DNA of 64,000 nt from assembly GCA_941918925.1 (NCBI GenBank), contig OW799234.1, positions 44,608,412 to 44,672,411 on the forward strand, written 5' to 3'. Position 1 is the first letter of the stretch. The number at the start of each line of letters is the position of its first letter. Positions 19,710 through 30,893 of this stretch are shown in pieces. The notes below the pieces were generated by a model, which worked only from the letters and a program-made list of their open reading frames with translations, had not been told where the DNA came from and did no database searches. The translations under genes and the position numbers were made by a program. This DNA comes from Phyto melanocephala (Eukaryota; Arthropoda; Insecta; Diptera; Rhinophoridae).

Positions 19710-22385
19710 AACAAGTAAGAGCACTATATTCGGCTGTGCCGAATCTTTTATACCCACCACCAATTTTGTGTACATTTAAAGCACAATATTTATTATTTTG
19801 TTAATCGCTATAGAATAATCTCTTTATAATAAAATATGTATCACTTTCTTTGTAGAGGGTGGTTAAATTTTAAGGGCCCATATCTAAACTTCAACTTTTT
19901 TCTTGTATTTCATTTGACATTTCTCAATCTCAGATTTACTCAATTTGAACCGTGGAAAGATACGCAATCGAGCAACGCTTTTAAATATTAAAGATTTTTA
20001 TAAAAATGGGCGCTCACATCAAAATGCATTTTGTGCACTTCGTGATTCTTTTGGTCAACATAATCGTTCGAATTCGTCCACAATCGTGAGAATTGTAAAA
20101 AATATTTAAATGTCTGCAAAGCAGGTCTGTATGAAATGTGAAAACATCTGTGAATGCCATCTTAGTTCGTTGAATGGGAAACATTGCTGTTTTTCACGAT
20201 AACGTGGCAAAAGAGCAAACAACCTCGACTCATCATCGTGCCCAACAATCGAGCATCAACAGTGTCATTGAAAATTTGGACTATCGGATCGTGGTGTGCC
20301 GCATAGGTTGGGGGGCCATTTGGCCGATATTTTGTTCCATACATAATTGAAGCATACAAATATTATCATTATAAAAATAAATGATAATAATTTCATAATA
20401 ATTTTATTCAAAATCAACATAGTCCCTTAAAATAAAACCACCCATTATAACTTCGGTATGCTAGTAAAATGTTCTCGTAAATTTAGTCTTTCAATGAAAG
20501 TGGCCGTTAAAATACGCGTGTCAATAAAGTTTCTGCTAATAAACATAACTTAGATATTTCAATATAGTCCTTTAGTATTCAAAAATCTTTATTAATAGAG
20601 AATTTATATGAATTTAAGAGGAAGAAAGTGAATTTAAGGTTAAATTTTAAGGGCCACAGGGTGATTTAAAATATACATTCTCTGCATTTTTCTAAAACGG
20701 GAAATTTATTAGTAAGATTTTGATTTTTAAACTTCTATAACATTTTGCTTTTAAAAGATTTTCAAACGAAATAAGTTTTGTATAATTTAAAAATTTGTTA
20801 GCCATTAGTACATGAAAATAAATTGTTTATAATGTTTAGAGATAATTTTTTTTGACTTAGGTCAAAATTTTCCTAAATTCCCATTTTTAATAAAGTATAA
20901 TTTTAGGAGAACATAAGCATAAGTGGTTAGCATGCCATCTAGTAGTTGCTAGTAGAGTCATCTATCTTATCATCTTTATCTTATATTTAGCTACAGTACA
21001 ATAAATTGCGCAGTGTAAGATGAATAAATGCTAATATATATGACTAATATATTTTTATAAAAATTTAAAGAAAAAAGTGTGCGTGGCACATCTATTTTCC
21101 GTTATAACGAAGACTTTGACCAAAAAGCCATGTTTGCAAAACTTCAGAATCGTACATATAGTTTTGTCAGTTTTATTACGATTTAAATTTGATATATAAA
21201 CTGTGCGGTATAAATTTTCGTACATTTTTATCTATAACTCTTTTCCTAATTCATAGATTTAAGCGATTTTCAGGGAAAATATTCTTTTGACTCGATAAAT
21301 ATATATTCGAAGTTTCATGACTACGTTTATGCGTCTGGACACAATTCAAAAGTGAAAGTGGGCGTTATAGCAGGCGTGTCAAAGTTGTTTTTGCTAATGA
21401 GTACAACTTAGGTGTTTCAATATAGTCCTTTATTATTCCAAAATCTTTATTAATAGAGAAATTATATGGATTTTAGGTAAAACGTTAAATGGGAGGTGGG
21501 CGTAAAAGTGGGCGTGGCACATTGATTTGCATAGTAAAGAAATTGCCTAGGGGGATAGACGTAGCAAAATTTATCATCATACCTCTAATTTTAGCGGTTT
21601 TATGAGCTTTTAAATTTCATTAACGGTAGATAACGTGAAAAGTGGGCGTTATAGTAGGCGCGTCAAAGTTATTTTTGCGAATGAGTACAACTGAGGTGTT
21701 TCAAGATATTATTATTATTCCAAAATCTTTATTAATAGAGAAATTATATGAATTTTAGTTAAAACGTTATATGGGAGGTGGGCGTAAAAGTGGGCGTGGC
21801 ACATTGATTTGCCGTTACAAGAAAGCGTGTCACCAAAAAGTAAAGTGTGCAAAATTTCAGAGTCGTACATCCAATTTTGTTGCTTTTATGACGTTTTTGT
21901 TTTTAAATATACCGAAAAATACACTGTGCGGTATAAATTTTCGTACATTTTGATCGATAACTCCTCTCCTAATGCGTAGAATATTGTCTTTACCCAGGAA
22001 ATATATATTCGAAGTTTCATGAGTCTACGTTAAGGCGTTTGGACACAATTCCATCTTATTCGATGGACACGGTTTTTTCGACCTACTCTTGCTTTTCGAG
22101 CTATAACTCTCTTCCTAATATTCCGATTTAGCCCATTTTCAATACCAAACAAACCTTGTCTATAAGAAAGATTCTGGCAAAATTTGAGCCCCCTAGCTTT
22201 TTCGGTACGACCTCTATCGTGCTTTCAACAGACGGACAGACGGACGGACATAGCTAGATCGTCATAAAATCAAACCCTGATTCAGAATATATATACTTTA
22301 TGGGGTCTAAAATGGATATTTCGATGTGTTACAAACGGAATGACAAAATGAATATACCCCCACCATTTTTTTGGTGGCGGGTATA
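19710..22385 (+). mobile_element. Family B repeat, copy B1
   Basis: It starts AACAAGTAAGAGCACTATAT with a hairpin (ATTCGGCTGTGCCGAAT) and TATACCCACCACC, and ends GGTGGCGGGTATA. Near the right end are GACG/GACA repeats (about 22230-22250) and CTTTATGGGGTC, as in family A, so A and B share an architecture. Inside it holds a deletion derivative of a DD41D transposon (19857-20443) and repeated units with GTGGGCGTTATAGTAGGCG. No intact gene is present. It is inserted in the hAT element, upstream of its transposase. Confidence 0.75.
19857..20443 (+). mobile_element. Internally deleted DD41D-type element inside B1
   Basis: The inverted ends are GGGTGGTTAAATTTTAAGGG and its partner TCCCTTAAAATAAAACCACCC. 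Just inside the left end, broken frames give QRF..FIKMG and RNSFGQHNRSNSSTI-like sequence, matching the N-terminal helix-turn-helix of DD41D transposases. Just inside the right end a frame gives GGHLADILFHT-like sequence, matching their C-terminus. The catalytic middle is gone. Confidence 0.6.
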
Positions 22386-22440
22386 AAAAAAAATTATACT
22401 TACAAATTCTGTGACCACTTTTAAAAACAATTTGTACTTA

Positions 22441-23126
22441 CACGGCTTTCAGACTAGGCAAGTCACTTGCGCAAGTGACTTGCGCAAGTGTTGTGTTTAT
22501 AGGCAAAAGGGGTAAGGTCGGGTTAAGAGGAAGAAACTTTCTCATTTTTGAGTACACACTTGCCTGTACTCGGCAAGTACGAGCAAGTTTTTGTTGAGAA
22601 ACCAAAAACAAAAGAGTAATAAAAACAAACAAGAGTGCTATATTCGGCCATGCCGAATCTTATATACCCTTCACAACGTGTTGTCATGCAACAACAATTG
22701 TTTATGTCACCATTTATCTCATATGAAATACGTACATACAAAACATACATATATAAAAACATCCCATTGTAATATTATACATTAAGTTTACTTATGTGCT
22801 TAAAAAAAATAAATTAAAAGAAAAATTAAAAATAAAACAATAAAAATTTTAATAAAATATAAAATAAAAAAAATTTTTTGGCTCACTCTAACCAGTATAC
22901 CACGTTTGTATGTATGTGTAGATAATTGATAATTGTAGAAATTTCAAACGGAATGACAAACCTATATATACCCTTTTTCACTGTGTGAAGAGTATAATAA
23001 GTAAAAGAGAACGAAACTTGGGCAAGTCAGTTGCTGAGTCTGAACATGAAAGCAAGTTCAAAGAAAAATAAAAGAAAATAAAAAACTAACTTGAGCAAGT
23101 GACTTGCCCAATGCGAAAGGGGTAAT
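22441..23126. mobile_element. MITE (family D, copy 1) split by an A repeat
   Basis: AGGCAAGTCACTTGCGCAAG at the left and its inverse CTTGAGCAAGTGACTTGCCC at the right, with TTTC/GAAAGGGG outside, form the ends. The A3 repeat (22628-22997) is inserted in it. A cleaner relative is at 24659-25055. Confidence 0.6.
22628..22997 (-). mobile_element. Family A repeat, short copy A3
   Basis: It starts AACAAGAGTGCTATATTCGG with the family hairpin and ends TGTGAAGAGTATA. At about 370 bp it is a shortened member lacking most of the T-rich interior and the GTCY block. Confidence 0.6.
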
Positions 23127-23139
23127 ACGATTATATTTA

Positions 23140-24239
23140 TAACAAGTAACAGTGATATATTCGGCCGTGCCGCATCTTATATACCCTTCACAACGTGTAG
23201 TCATGCAATAACAATTGTTTGTATCACCATTCATCCCATATAAAATACGTGCATACGTACACGTTAGAATAAAAGTGGCATCGAATCCCAGCTGAGCCAA
23301 AAAAATTTTATTTTATTTAATATATTGGGCCAATTCAAAGTGGTTGCATATCAGTCGTATTTGTACTATTTCATATTATTTTATGCATGCTTAAAATTTT
23401 TGTTAGTAATTTCCATACAAAAAAAATAATATGACTTTACACATTTGTTTCCTATGTATAAGAAATTGTTTATGTTATACTTTTAACCATACTGTCTCTC
23501 AGAGAGAATTTCTTCGCTTCTCACCTCTCAGAGAGAATATTTTCTATTTTCTTCTTTCGTGTATACATACAATTTTTAACAGCGTCATCACTTTGTCTTA
23601 TTTCTTGTATTAAATACATAATTTGTTAACAAAAGGTGTTCAAAGTCACTAGTCATATTAATATGAATTATATGACATAGTACAATATGAGAGTCTACTT
23701 TGAATTGGCCCATTATTTATATTTTATTATTTTTTTTTTATATTTTTTTTAAATTTTTTTAAAAAATTTTTTTAGAAAAATTTAAAAAATTTTTTTTTTA
23801 ATTTTTTTTTGTAGTTTTTTTTATTATTTTTTTCTTATTTTTAATATTTTTTTTTTTGGAATTTCTTTTTGTTTGGTATGTTTTTCACATGTATGTATGT
23901 ATGTATGTTGTTGTTGTAATTGTGGAAAAAAACGAGGTGGTCGTGGTTTTTTGCTCATATCTCAGAAAGTTATGGGGCGATTGTGCTGAATTTCAATAGC
24001 GATTCATTCCTGGATATTTCCAAAAGATTGATACCATATACAGATCTGAGGAACATATAGTTGCTTCTAAAAGTTGATTTCAACCAACACACAGACAGAC
24101 GGTCAGGGCTTAATCGACTCCTCTATTCATAAGCTTTCAGAAAATATATACTTTATGGGGTCAGAAATGAAAATTGTAGTAATTACAAACGGAATGACAA
24201 AGCTATATATACCCTTGTGCACCACAGGTGAAGGGTATA
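23140..24239 (-). mobile_element. Family A repeat, copy A4
   Basis: It starts AACAAGTAACAGTGATATAT with the hairpin and ends AGGTGAAGGGTATA. (TGTA)n lies near 23890-23910 and GACA repeats near 24091-24104. A 385-bp MITE interrupts it at 23327. Confidence 0.7.
23327..23711. mobile_element. 385-bp MITE with GGGCCAATTC ends and ATT duplication
   Basis: The ends GGGCCAATTCAAAGTGG and CTACTTTGAATTGGCCC are inverted. ATT flanks both sides (23324-23326, 23712-23714), and other A copies show the empty site AATATATTATTTAT. A 3-bp duplication fits PIF/Harbinger-type MITEs. A duplicated TCTCAGAGAGAAT motif lies inside (about 23501-23540). Confidence 0.75.
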
Positions 24240-24658
24240 AAAATGAACCACGGAAACTACTGCTGGTTTTACGGTTGTTATAAAAAACATTTTTATACAA
24301 GAAAACATTTAATTATGTTTGTATATAATTAATTCACTTGAAATTTATAAGCACTTATTAAAAATAATTTCAATTTGAGAAAAGTTGTAAATACTTAACA
24401 AACAAAAAACGCTAACAAATTAAAAACCTTACTTTCTATTCAAATATTCTTTAAATTTACCAAAACAAATAAGAAATTAAAAATAAAATAAAATATATTG
24501 CCTAATATACTACATATTTTTTATTTCACGTTTTCCCGGGAATACTAAGTGGTTCATTCATTCCCGGGCGGGAATTCCCGGTTCCCAAACCCTAGTTACC
24601 TTTAAAACATTACTTCTGTAAAAAACATGTGTTGACACATTTGACAAAATTTCAATTA

Positions 24659-25055
24659 GGCCCCTTTGCATTAGGCAACTATAATTGCGCAAGTCTTGTG
24701 TTTGTGGGTGTGAGAGGAAAGGTCGGTGTGAAGGGGAAAGAATTGCTGAGATTTGAGTACAGACTTGCTTGTACTTGGCAATTCTACTTCTGCTGTCATT
24801 CTTGTCTTGGAATATTTATTTGTTTTTGACGTTGTCTTTTATTTCTTCTTCGGTGTGTTGTGTAATTTTGTGTGTGTGAACATTTTATTTGTTTATAAGT
24901 AAATCAAATATTTAAAAATGATAAATTCGAGCATAAGCAAATTAAACTTGCTCAACCAAGTTGCTCAATGTGAACATAAAAGCAAGTTCAAAAGAAAATA
25001 AATAAAAATTAAAATTATACTTGCGCAACTAAAGTTGCCTAATGCGAAAGGGGCC
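24659..25055. mobile_element. MITE (family D, copy 2)
   Basis: GGCCCCTTTGCATTAGGCAA at the left is inverted at the right (TTGCCTAATGCGAAAGGGGCC). It is about 397 bp with no coding potential, and I see no clear target duplication. Confidence 0.7.
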
Positions 25056-25529
25056 TTGGAGAGCGCTCTATTTTCTTGTGTCAAAACATGTGACATCAGC
25101 AGTGTCAGAAATCCATGCTGCTGCAAAGCAGTCAGCAACGGTTGCGGGACATATAAAAAACGATTATCAATAATAATTATTTTTTTTGACAAGGTAAATA
25201 ATTTATAGACCAACTGGTAATATGTTTCTTCATTCCACGTCAGACAGGTAGGAAGGTGCGAAAGGGAGGTCCGCGGCCACACAACTTTGTTGTGAGTTTG
25301 TTTAAGTCTAGAGTAACCGCTTAGATGACCAAGGTTACAGGGTGATCAATTGCGAGAAATTTACGATCGTTATTGTTATAGTTCTTTTCTACCTTTAATA
25401 ATTTGCGAAAAATAAATCGTTTGGTCTCCAAATAGCATCAGATTTATTTTAATTTAAATGGCAAGCTTTTAAAACCGTAGAGCCAGAGTATCCCACACTG
25501 TTACAGTATCCGTAAGTCGATCTATACCT
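25056..25529. other. Non-coding or unrecognised stretch
   Basis: No convincing gene or repeat. Confidence 0.35.
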
Positions 25530-25832
25530 TCATATAGGAAGTCTGAGCTGAACGCCAAAAATATTATTTTTAAAAGTTTTGCAGAGGTTAATTGGGACTT
25601 CGGGTAACTGTACCGCTAACCGACGCCACGCATTTAACCAATGCAAAAGTGAGACGCAAAACTCTCGAGTCATATAAAAAGGTACGGACTGATTCTCTTT
25701 ATTCGACAATGACGCGCGAGTTCTTGACCCGAACAGATCTGAAATGCGACTGAGCATCAGATTTCTTTTCAAATCAGCTGCAATAGCTTTATCAGAAGCA
25801 TCATTTGAGACACCAAGATTTAAATTTGACAC
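25530..25832 (-). CDS. Unrecognised open frame, 100 codons
   Basis: The product starts MSNLNLGVSNDASDKAIAAD and ends QLRLPI; the frame is also open upstream to about 25890. I do not recognise it. It has a charged helical start and an amphipathic middle (REFCVSLLHWLNAWRRLAVQ), with no signal peptide or membrane segment. The tandem duplication starts at 25721 inside it, so a second, truncated start (about 37 codons) exists at 32081-32192. It could be an exon of a host gene, a transposon piece or chance; composition is less A/T-skewed than its surroundings. Confidence 0.25.
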   Translation of the reverse strand: MSNLNLGVSNDASDKAIAADLKRNLMLSRISDLFGSRTRASLSNKENQSVPFYMTREFCVSLLHWLNAWRRLAVQLPEVPINLCKTFKNNIFGVQLRLPI

Positions 25833-26069
25833 TGGATGTAATTTACTTAGACTTTGTTTACATTTTTAAAATACATCTATCTGCCGTCTCAGTTATCCAC
25901 AGTGCGCTCCCTTTATTTTTTTTCGAGCTTTAGTACCTTCAGTTGTACAGCGGGAGGAATACATCATTAGTAATAGATTATGACATCAAGAAATCAACAA
26001 ACCTTACAAATTGTCTCTTGCAATAATTCATGATGTTATTGACACGATCGGATAGTGGTAAACAAATAC

Positions 26070-26395
26070 CAAGACGAATTCATACAAGTTAAATGATCAG
26101 CTCAGCAAAATTAATTAATTTTACCTTGATTTCATTTATTACTGCAGGGATGCCGAATGAGATTTGTGTTTCGGCTTTGAACAATTAAGTTGTGAAGTTT
26201 TTTGATAATAAATGTATAAAATATATGTGTACTTGTACCTTTGCAACATTTGTGATGTGTTTCACAAATCTATATCCTATTTTAATCAAATTTTATTAAA
26301 ATAAACATATCATAACATCTTTTACATCCCTGATATACGAATTGGCCTTGACAGTAAACATCCCCTTAACAGTTGTATGAATATGCTTTAACTTC
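26070..26395. repeat. Arm-family fragment (as in the 2-7 kb compound element)
   Basis: GGCCTTGACAGTAAACATCC, TGCAGGGATGCCGAATGAGA and GTATGAATATGCTTTAAC match the arms at 1966-2480 and 6950-7374 in diverged form. It is present again at offset 6360 in copy 2. Confidence 0.5.
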
Positions 26396-26407
26396 TACTA
26401 TTGATGA

Positions 26408-27044
26408 CTAGACCAGTGAACGAAAATAAACGAAACGAAACACAGTACAAATCATCTAAGTCAGAAACTTTTCAATTTTTATGAATCGTTTTGTTTGCGA
26501 GCAAAACAAAACCACCAACTTTTCAATGCAAAAGAGCATAAACAAAACAATTCGGGTTTTGTTCTTAGTCTTTGCTTTGACGGTATGTTTCGTTTGAGTA
26601 CGAAACAAGAATCAAACGTTTGCAGAACAAAAAGATTATAACAATCATAATAACAATGCACCATTACCAATTCGCAAACTATAGTCAGTGACTTCATATC
26701 GTTATTAGGATCATAAAATTAATGTAGGTAGGTAAAATGTTAAAAAATTCCCAACAACAAGCAGCAATAAACATGTAGATTTTTTTATGTAAAGAGCAAA
26801 TCAATCAGCAAACGTTTTGAAACGTTTGCAGAAAGTATTGTACTGTGTTGTTTTGCATGTTACATATTGAAGCTGAGTACTTTTCGATTCTGGTTTTGTT
26901 TGCAATCATAGTACAAAACAATACAAAACAAAATGCATGTACCGTTATTCTGGGTTTTGTTTCGTTTTGTTTTCCCTCTCTGAAATGATCGAAACAAAAC
27001 TATTGGAAACGTTTCCTTTTGTTTGTTTTCGTACTCTGGACTAG
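26408..27044. mobile_element. 637-bp MITE with CTAG-CCAG ends
   Basis: CTAGACCAGTGAACGAAAAT at the left is inverted at the right (TTTTCGTACTCTGGACTAG). The inside is rich in AAACAAAACGAAAC-type sequence. The copy-2 counterpart at about 32768-33382 lacks 22 bp (ACATGTAG...ATGTAA). Confidence 0.6.
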
Positions 27045-27655
27045 ACCCAGAAATATACCTCAGATTTGGGTAAAATGCTTCCTTCCTAAATAAAAAGATT
27101 CATGAAAAAAAAAATGTAAAAGCCGAATTTGCCACTACGAATACCTTGTTAAGTGTACCCTAGATTAAGCCATCATAACGAAAACGATTAAAAACTTGTC
27201 GCAAATGGAGTTTATGTTACTGTATAGATTCAGACATAATATCAATGTAGCAATAGATAATTTCGAGACCTCCTAAAACTGAATCCATGAACTTCTTAAA
27301 CGTTTGAGTGTATTTTCTCATCAGGACATATTTATTAATCAGCTAATCTCAGTTTGGAGTGAGAAGTTTAAAAGAAGTTGTGAGATTATAATTAACACAA
27401 GTTGATAAGTTTTACTAAGAAAGCGAATAAAATATGGATTCAATCCAAAAATGGCCCCTGTCATCCATTCTGGCTTAAAATGTCTTTAATAAACAGGGCA
27501 ATTAAACTTTTCAAAACAGCGCGGCTTTTTTCAGCTACAAGCAGCTCAATACCCCTATTGCGGTTCACCACTCAAGTCGGTTTGGTTATGTGAGAGTCAA
27601 CCCACCTTATGCATGCACAACCAAACTCATTTTAGGTATTGTGATACTCAAATTT
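27045..27655. other. Unrecognised sequence in the duplicated unit
   Basis: About 600 bp without a recognised gene; repeated at 33383-33993. A short open frame at 27402-27593 (MISFTKKANKIWIQ...) is conserved between copies only because the copies are recent. Confidence 0.35.
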
Positions 27656-29218
27656 GTATACCCTTCACACAGTGAAAAAGGGTATATATAGGTTTGTCAT
27701 TCCGTGTGAAATTTCTACAATTTTCATTTCCGACCCCATAAAGTATATAATTTCTGAAAGCTTATGAATAGGGGAGTCGATTAAGCTCTGTCAGTATGTC
27801 CGTCTGTCCGTGTGTATGTTGAAATCAACTTTTTGAAGTCCCCCGATATCGCATGGACCCGGGTGAGGTATTAAAATATTAGAAATATTCGGGAGTAGAT
27901 CGGTATTGAAAATCAGAAACATCGGTTCATAAACAACTGAGATATGAGCAAAAACCCACGACCACCTCGATTTTTTTCACAAAAACAACATTACAACAAC
28001 CACATACATACATACAAACGTGTATACTGGTTAGAGAAAACGTGGCGTCGAATCCCAGCTGAGCCAAAAAAAATTTTTTTTAATTTTTTTAAAATTTTTT
28101 TTTATTTTTTTTTTATTTTTTATTTAATATATTATTTATACTTTTTTTATTTTTTTTTAATTTTTTATTTATTTTTAAAAATTTTTTTTGTTTTATATTT
28201 ATTATATATATTTTAATTATTTTAAAAAAAATTTTTTTTTAAATTTTTTTTTCAAATATTTTTTTTTTTTAACATACATACGTAAATTTATAATTTTACA
28301 ATGGGATGTTTTTATATATGTATGTTTTTTATATGTATGTACGTATTTCATATGGGATGAATGGTGATACAAACTACTGTTATTGGGGTCGGAAATGAAA
28401 ATTGTAGAAATTTCACACGGAATGACAAACCTATATATACCCTTTTTCACTGTGTGAAGGGTATAAAAAGGGTATATATAGGTTTGTCATTCCGTGTGAA
28501 ATTTCTACAATTTTCATTTCCGACCCCATAAAGTATATATTTTCTGAAAGCTTATGAATAGGTTAGTCGATTAAGCTCTGTCAGTCTGTCCGTGTGTATG
28601 TTGAAATCAACTTTTTGAAGCCCCCCGACATAGGTTGGACCCGGGTAAGGTATTAAAATATCAGAAATATTCGGGAGTAGATCGGTATTGAAAATCAGAA
28701 ACATCGGTACATAAACAACTGAGATATGAGCAAAAACCCACGACCACCTCGATTTTTTTTTTTCACAAAAACAACATTACAACAACAACATACATACATA
28801 CAAACGTGTATACTGGTTAGAGAAAACGTGGCATCGAATCCCAGCTGAGCCAAAAAAAAATTTTTTTTAATTTTTTTTAAAATTTTTTTTTTAATATTTT
28901 TTTTTATATTTTTTATTTTATTTATTTAATATATTATTTATATTTTTATTATTATTTTTTATTATTTTTTTTTTGTTTTATATATATTATATACATAATA
29001 ATTTTTTTTTAAATTATTTGTAAAATTTTTTTTTTTTTTTTAACATACATAGTGAATTTTTAATTTTACAATGGGACGTTTTTATATATGTATGTTTTTT
29101 ATATGTATGTACGTATTTCATATGGGATGAATGGTGATACAAACCACTGTTATTGCATGACTACACGTTGTGAAGGGTATATAAGATTCGGCACGGCCGA
29201 ATATAGCGCTCTTACTTG
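27656..29218 (+). mobile_element. Two family A repeats in tandem (A5a, A5b)
   Basis: The first (27656-28457) begins ATACCCTTCACACAGTG and ends with the inverse CACTGTGTGAAGGGTATA. The second (28458-29218) begins AAGGGTATATATAGG and ends with the hairpin and TAGCGCTCTTACTTG. Both contain GTCY blocks and long T-rich tracts. They form a subtype with CCCCCGA-type sequence in the middle. The copy-2 counterpart is about 33994-35637. Confidence 0.65.
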
Positions 29219-29650
29219 TTTTTAGTTAAGTTTGCTATGAAGTTGCCAACTTAAAATATCGATCTGCTAACTTTAAATATTACGTTTGGCAAATGAATAA
29301 TGAAAAAAAATTTTCATAAAATTGTTTTTAACTGCTGTGCAAAATAAAAAGTATTTATAATGGATATAAGTATCGATTTATGTTATGATGATGAAAATAA
29401 AAACTATAGTTTAGATATGCTACATACAAGAAGAACAATTCGTGATGATTCAAACTCTATTGAGCTGCCCAGTGCCAAGTATATATTTCTAATAAGTAAC
29501 GAAACTAAATAATAATTTTATATTTATAGATTTATAAGTTATTTCCGACTAAGCATGGAAGCGTTTTGTTATTTGCTGGATGAAATTAAAGATCACCTAA
29601 AAACACCTGTTCGCGTGATGGCTATTCCTTCTATATTAAAGTTATGTGCT

Positions 29651-29783
29651 GGGTATCAATTCTCGTTCTATGAAACTATGAAATGAAAAGTTTTTGTGTG
29701 TAATATCATATGGTGCCACCATACCTTTTGCTATGCAAAAACTTTTTCATTTCACAGTTTCACAGAACGAGAATTGAGCCCCT
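29651..29783. mobile_element. 133-bp hairpin MITE inside the Harbinger frame
   Basis: The outer bases (CAATTCTCGTTCT...) are almost a perfect inverted repeat over about 45 bp per arm. GCT precedes it (29648-29650) and follows it (29784-29786), a 3-bp target duplication, and its removal restores the transposase reading frame. The copy-2 counterpart is 36068-36200. Confidence 0.85.
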
Positions 29784-29941
29784 GCTCTTAGATTTTTTGC
29801 TGACAGGAGCTATCAAAAATGTAATAAAATGAAAAAGTTATTATGAAAATGTACATATACTTACGATCCCTCCATTTTGTTTTCCATTTTTACCGCTTTA
29901 AAAAAAATCAACCTTAATTGCCAATAACACAACTACTCTTA

Positions 29942-30489
29942 TAGCCTTTTTACACTTGCTAACATCTTTCATCAAATCCACAAACTATAGTTTGTGATCA
30001 AATCAACAAGATGTTAACATCTTCCCATATGAATTGTACGTGTTTGTGTGTCAACATATCTCAACATCTTTTAAAGATGTTCCTAAATCATTTTGTTCCA
30101 CTCAACATCTTCCGATTATTTTAGTGTCTTCACTAGAAAAAAAAAAATATTGTTGCAAAAAAATGGCATCACTAGAAAAAAATTACAAGTGCCAAAAACA
30201 AAAAAATACATACAACAAGTGGACTTGATATATGTCGTATAAAATAAAATATCTTAATTGTCTTCATTCTCTAACAAAATCTGCATATTGTAATAATAAT
30301 TGCTCTCCAAGGGCAATAATTAATACAGAATTCTTAAATCCATTTTTTTTAATTTTTATATGCGCAAGCATATAAAATAAATATTATGACAGATGAAGGA
30401 TGAAAGATGTTGCAAATGTAAACAAGTTTTTTTCATTTTCAACATCTTCCACGCATTCCGCTAAGATGTGAGTAAGTGTAAAAAGGCTA
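29942..30489. mobile_element. 548-bp Tourist-type MITE, TTA target duplication
   Basis: TAGCCTTTTTACACTTGCTA at the left is inverted at the right (AGTAAGTGTAAAAAGGCTA). TTA flanks both sides (29939-29941, 30490-30492), the preferred PIF/Harbinger target. A CACAAACTATAGTTTGTG palindrome lies at about 29979. It is coding-free. The copy-2 counterpart is 36359-36905. Confidence 0.82.
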
Positions 30490-30893
30490 TTAAGCAGTTG
30501 TGTGTATTCAACGTTTTTGTCGACCAAATTTTTTCAAAGTTAAAAACGATATTACCACGAAAAAAAGATACACAACTGAATAGCCAACCGTCAGTTGAGT
30601 TAAGAATGGCAATGTCAATTTTTCAAAGACAACCAAACTGTTACAAAAGTGAAGAACCGCAATAGGGGCATAAGTTGATTAGGTCAGGTGGCGTTTCGCA
30701 GCACAAGAAAGTTACTTGCTGCTATTAGTTTTTGCAGCAGGAGCTGTTTTTTTAAATGAAGATAAAATTGTTACCTCGATTCGGAAAATAAAAATTATTA
30801 CACTCATCAGCTTAAAAGCGCTAACGTTTTCTCAGTAGTCATAAAAGATATTGAAAGCAACGTCCCAACAAGTAAAATAACAAAAGCTATATA

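Larger units (their letters stand above)
18925..24594 (-). mobile_element. hAT transposon with 8-bp target duplication, enlarged by later insertions
   Basis: The inverted ends are TAGGGTTTGG (18925) and CCAAACCCTA (ending 24594), with CCCGGGAA-type sequences just inside both. GTTACCTT is duplicated at 18917-18924 and 24595-24602, the 8-bp size expected for hAT. The BED-finger transposase start lies at 19133-19666 on the minus strand. Subtracting the nested repeats (B1, a MITE with A3, and A4 with a MITE) leaves about 1.2 kb of original element, so it was probably already an internally deleted, non-autonomous copy. Confidence 0.88.
29360..30890 (+). pseudogene. PIF/Harbinger transposase (HARBI1-like) remnant
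   Basis: ATG at 29360 opens MDISIDLCYDDENKNY...RRTIRDDSNSIELPSAK. After a probable short intron (about 29485-29530) the frame continues FISYFRLSMEAFCYLLDEIK and VMAIPSILKLCA. A 133-bp MITE interrupts here; removing it restores LRFFADRSYQK, matching the ILKLxAALRFFAxGSYQ region of Harbinger nucleases. A second MITE follows at 29942. A possible helix-turn-helix scrap (FSVVIKDIESNVPTSKITKA) is visible near 30820-30885. The DDE nuclease core is missing. The duplicate copy is at 35777-37300. Confidence 0.75.

Noticed and set aside
26479..26697. 72-codon frame conserved between 26479-26697 and 32839-33057
   Set aside because: Conservation is due to the recent tandem duplication; the frame lies inside a MITE.
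27944..28216. Frames rich in Phe/Tyr/Leu or Lys/Asn that look like membrane proteins (also 31033, 34282, 55165)
   Set aside because: They are translations of the T- or A-rich tracts of family A repeats, not membrane proteins.
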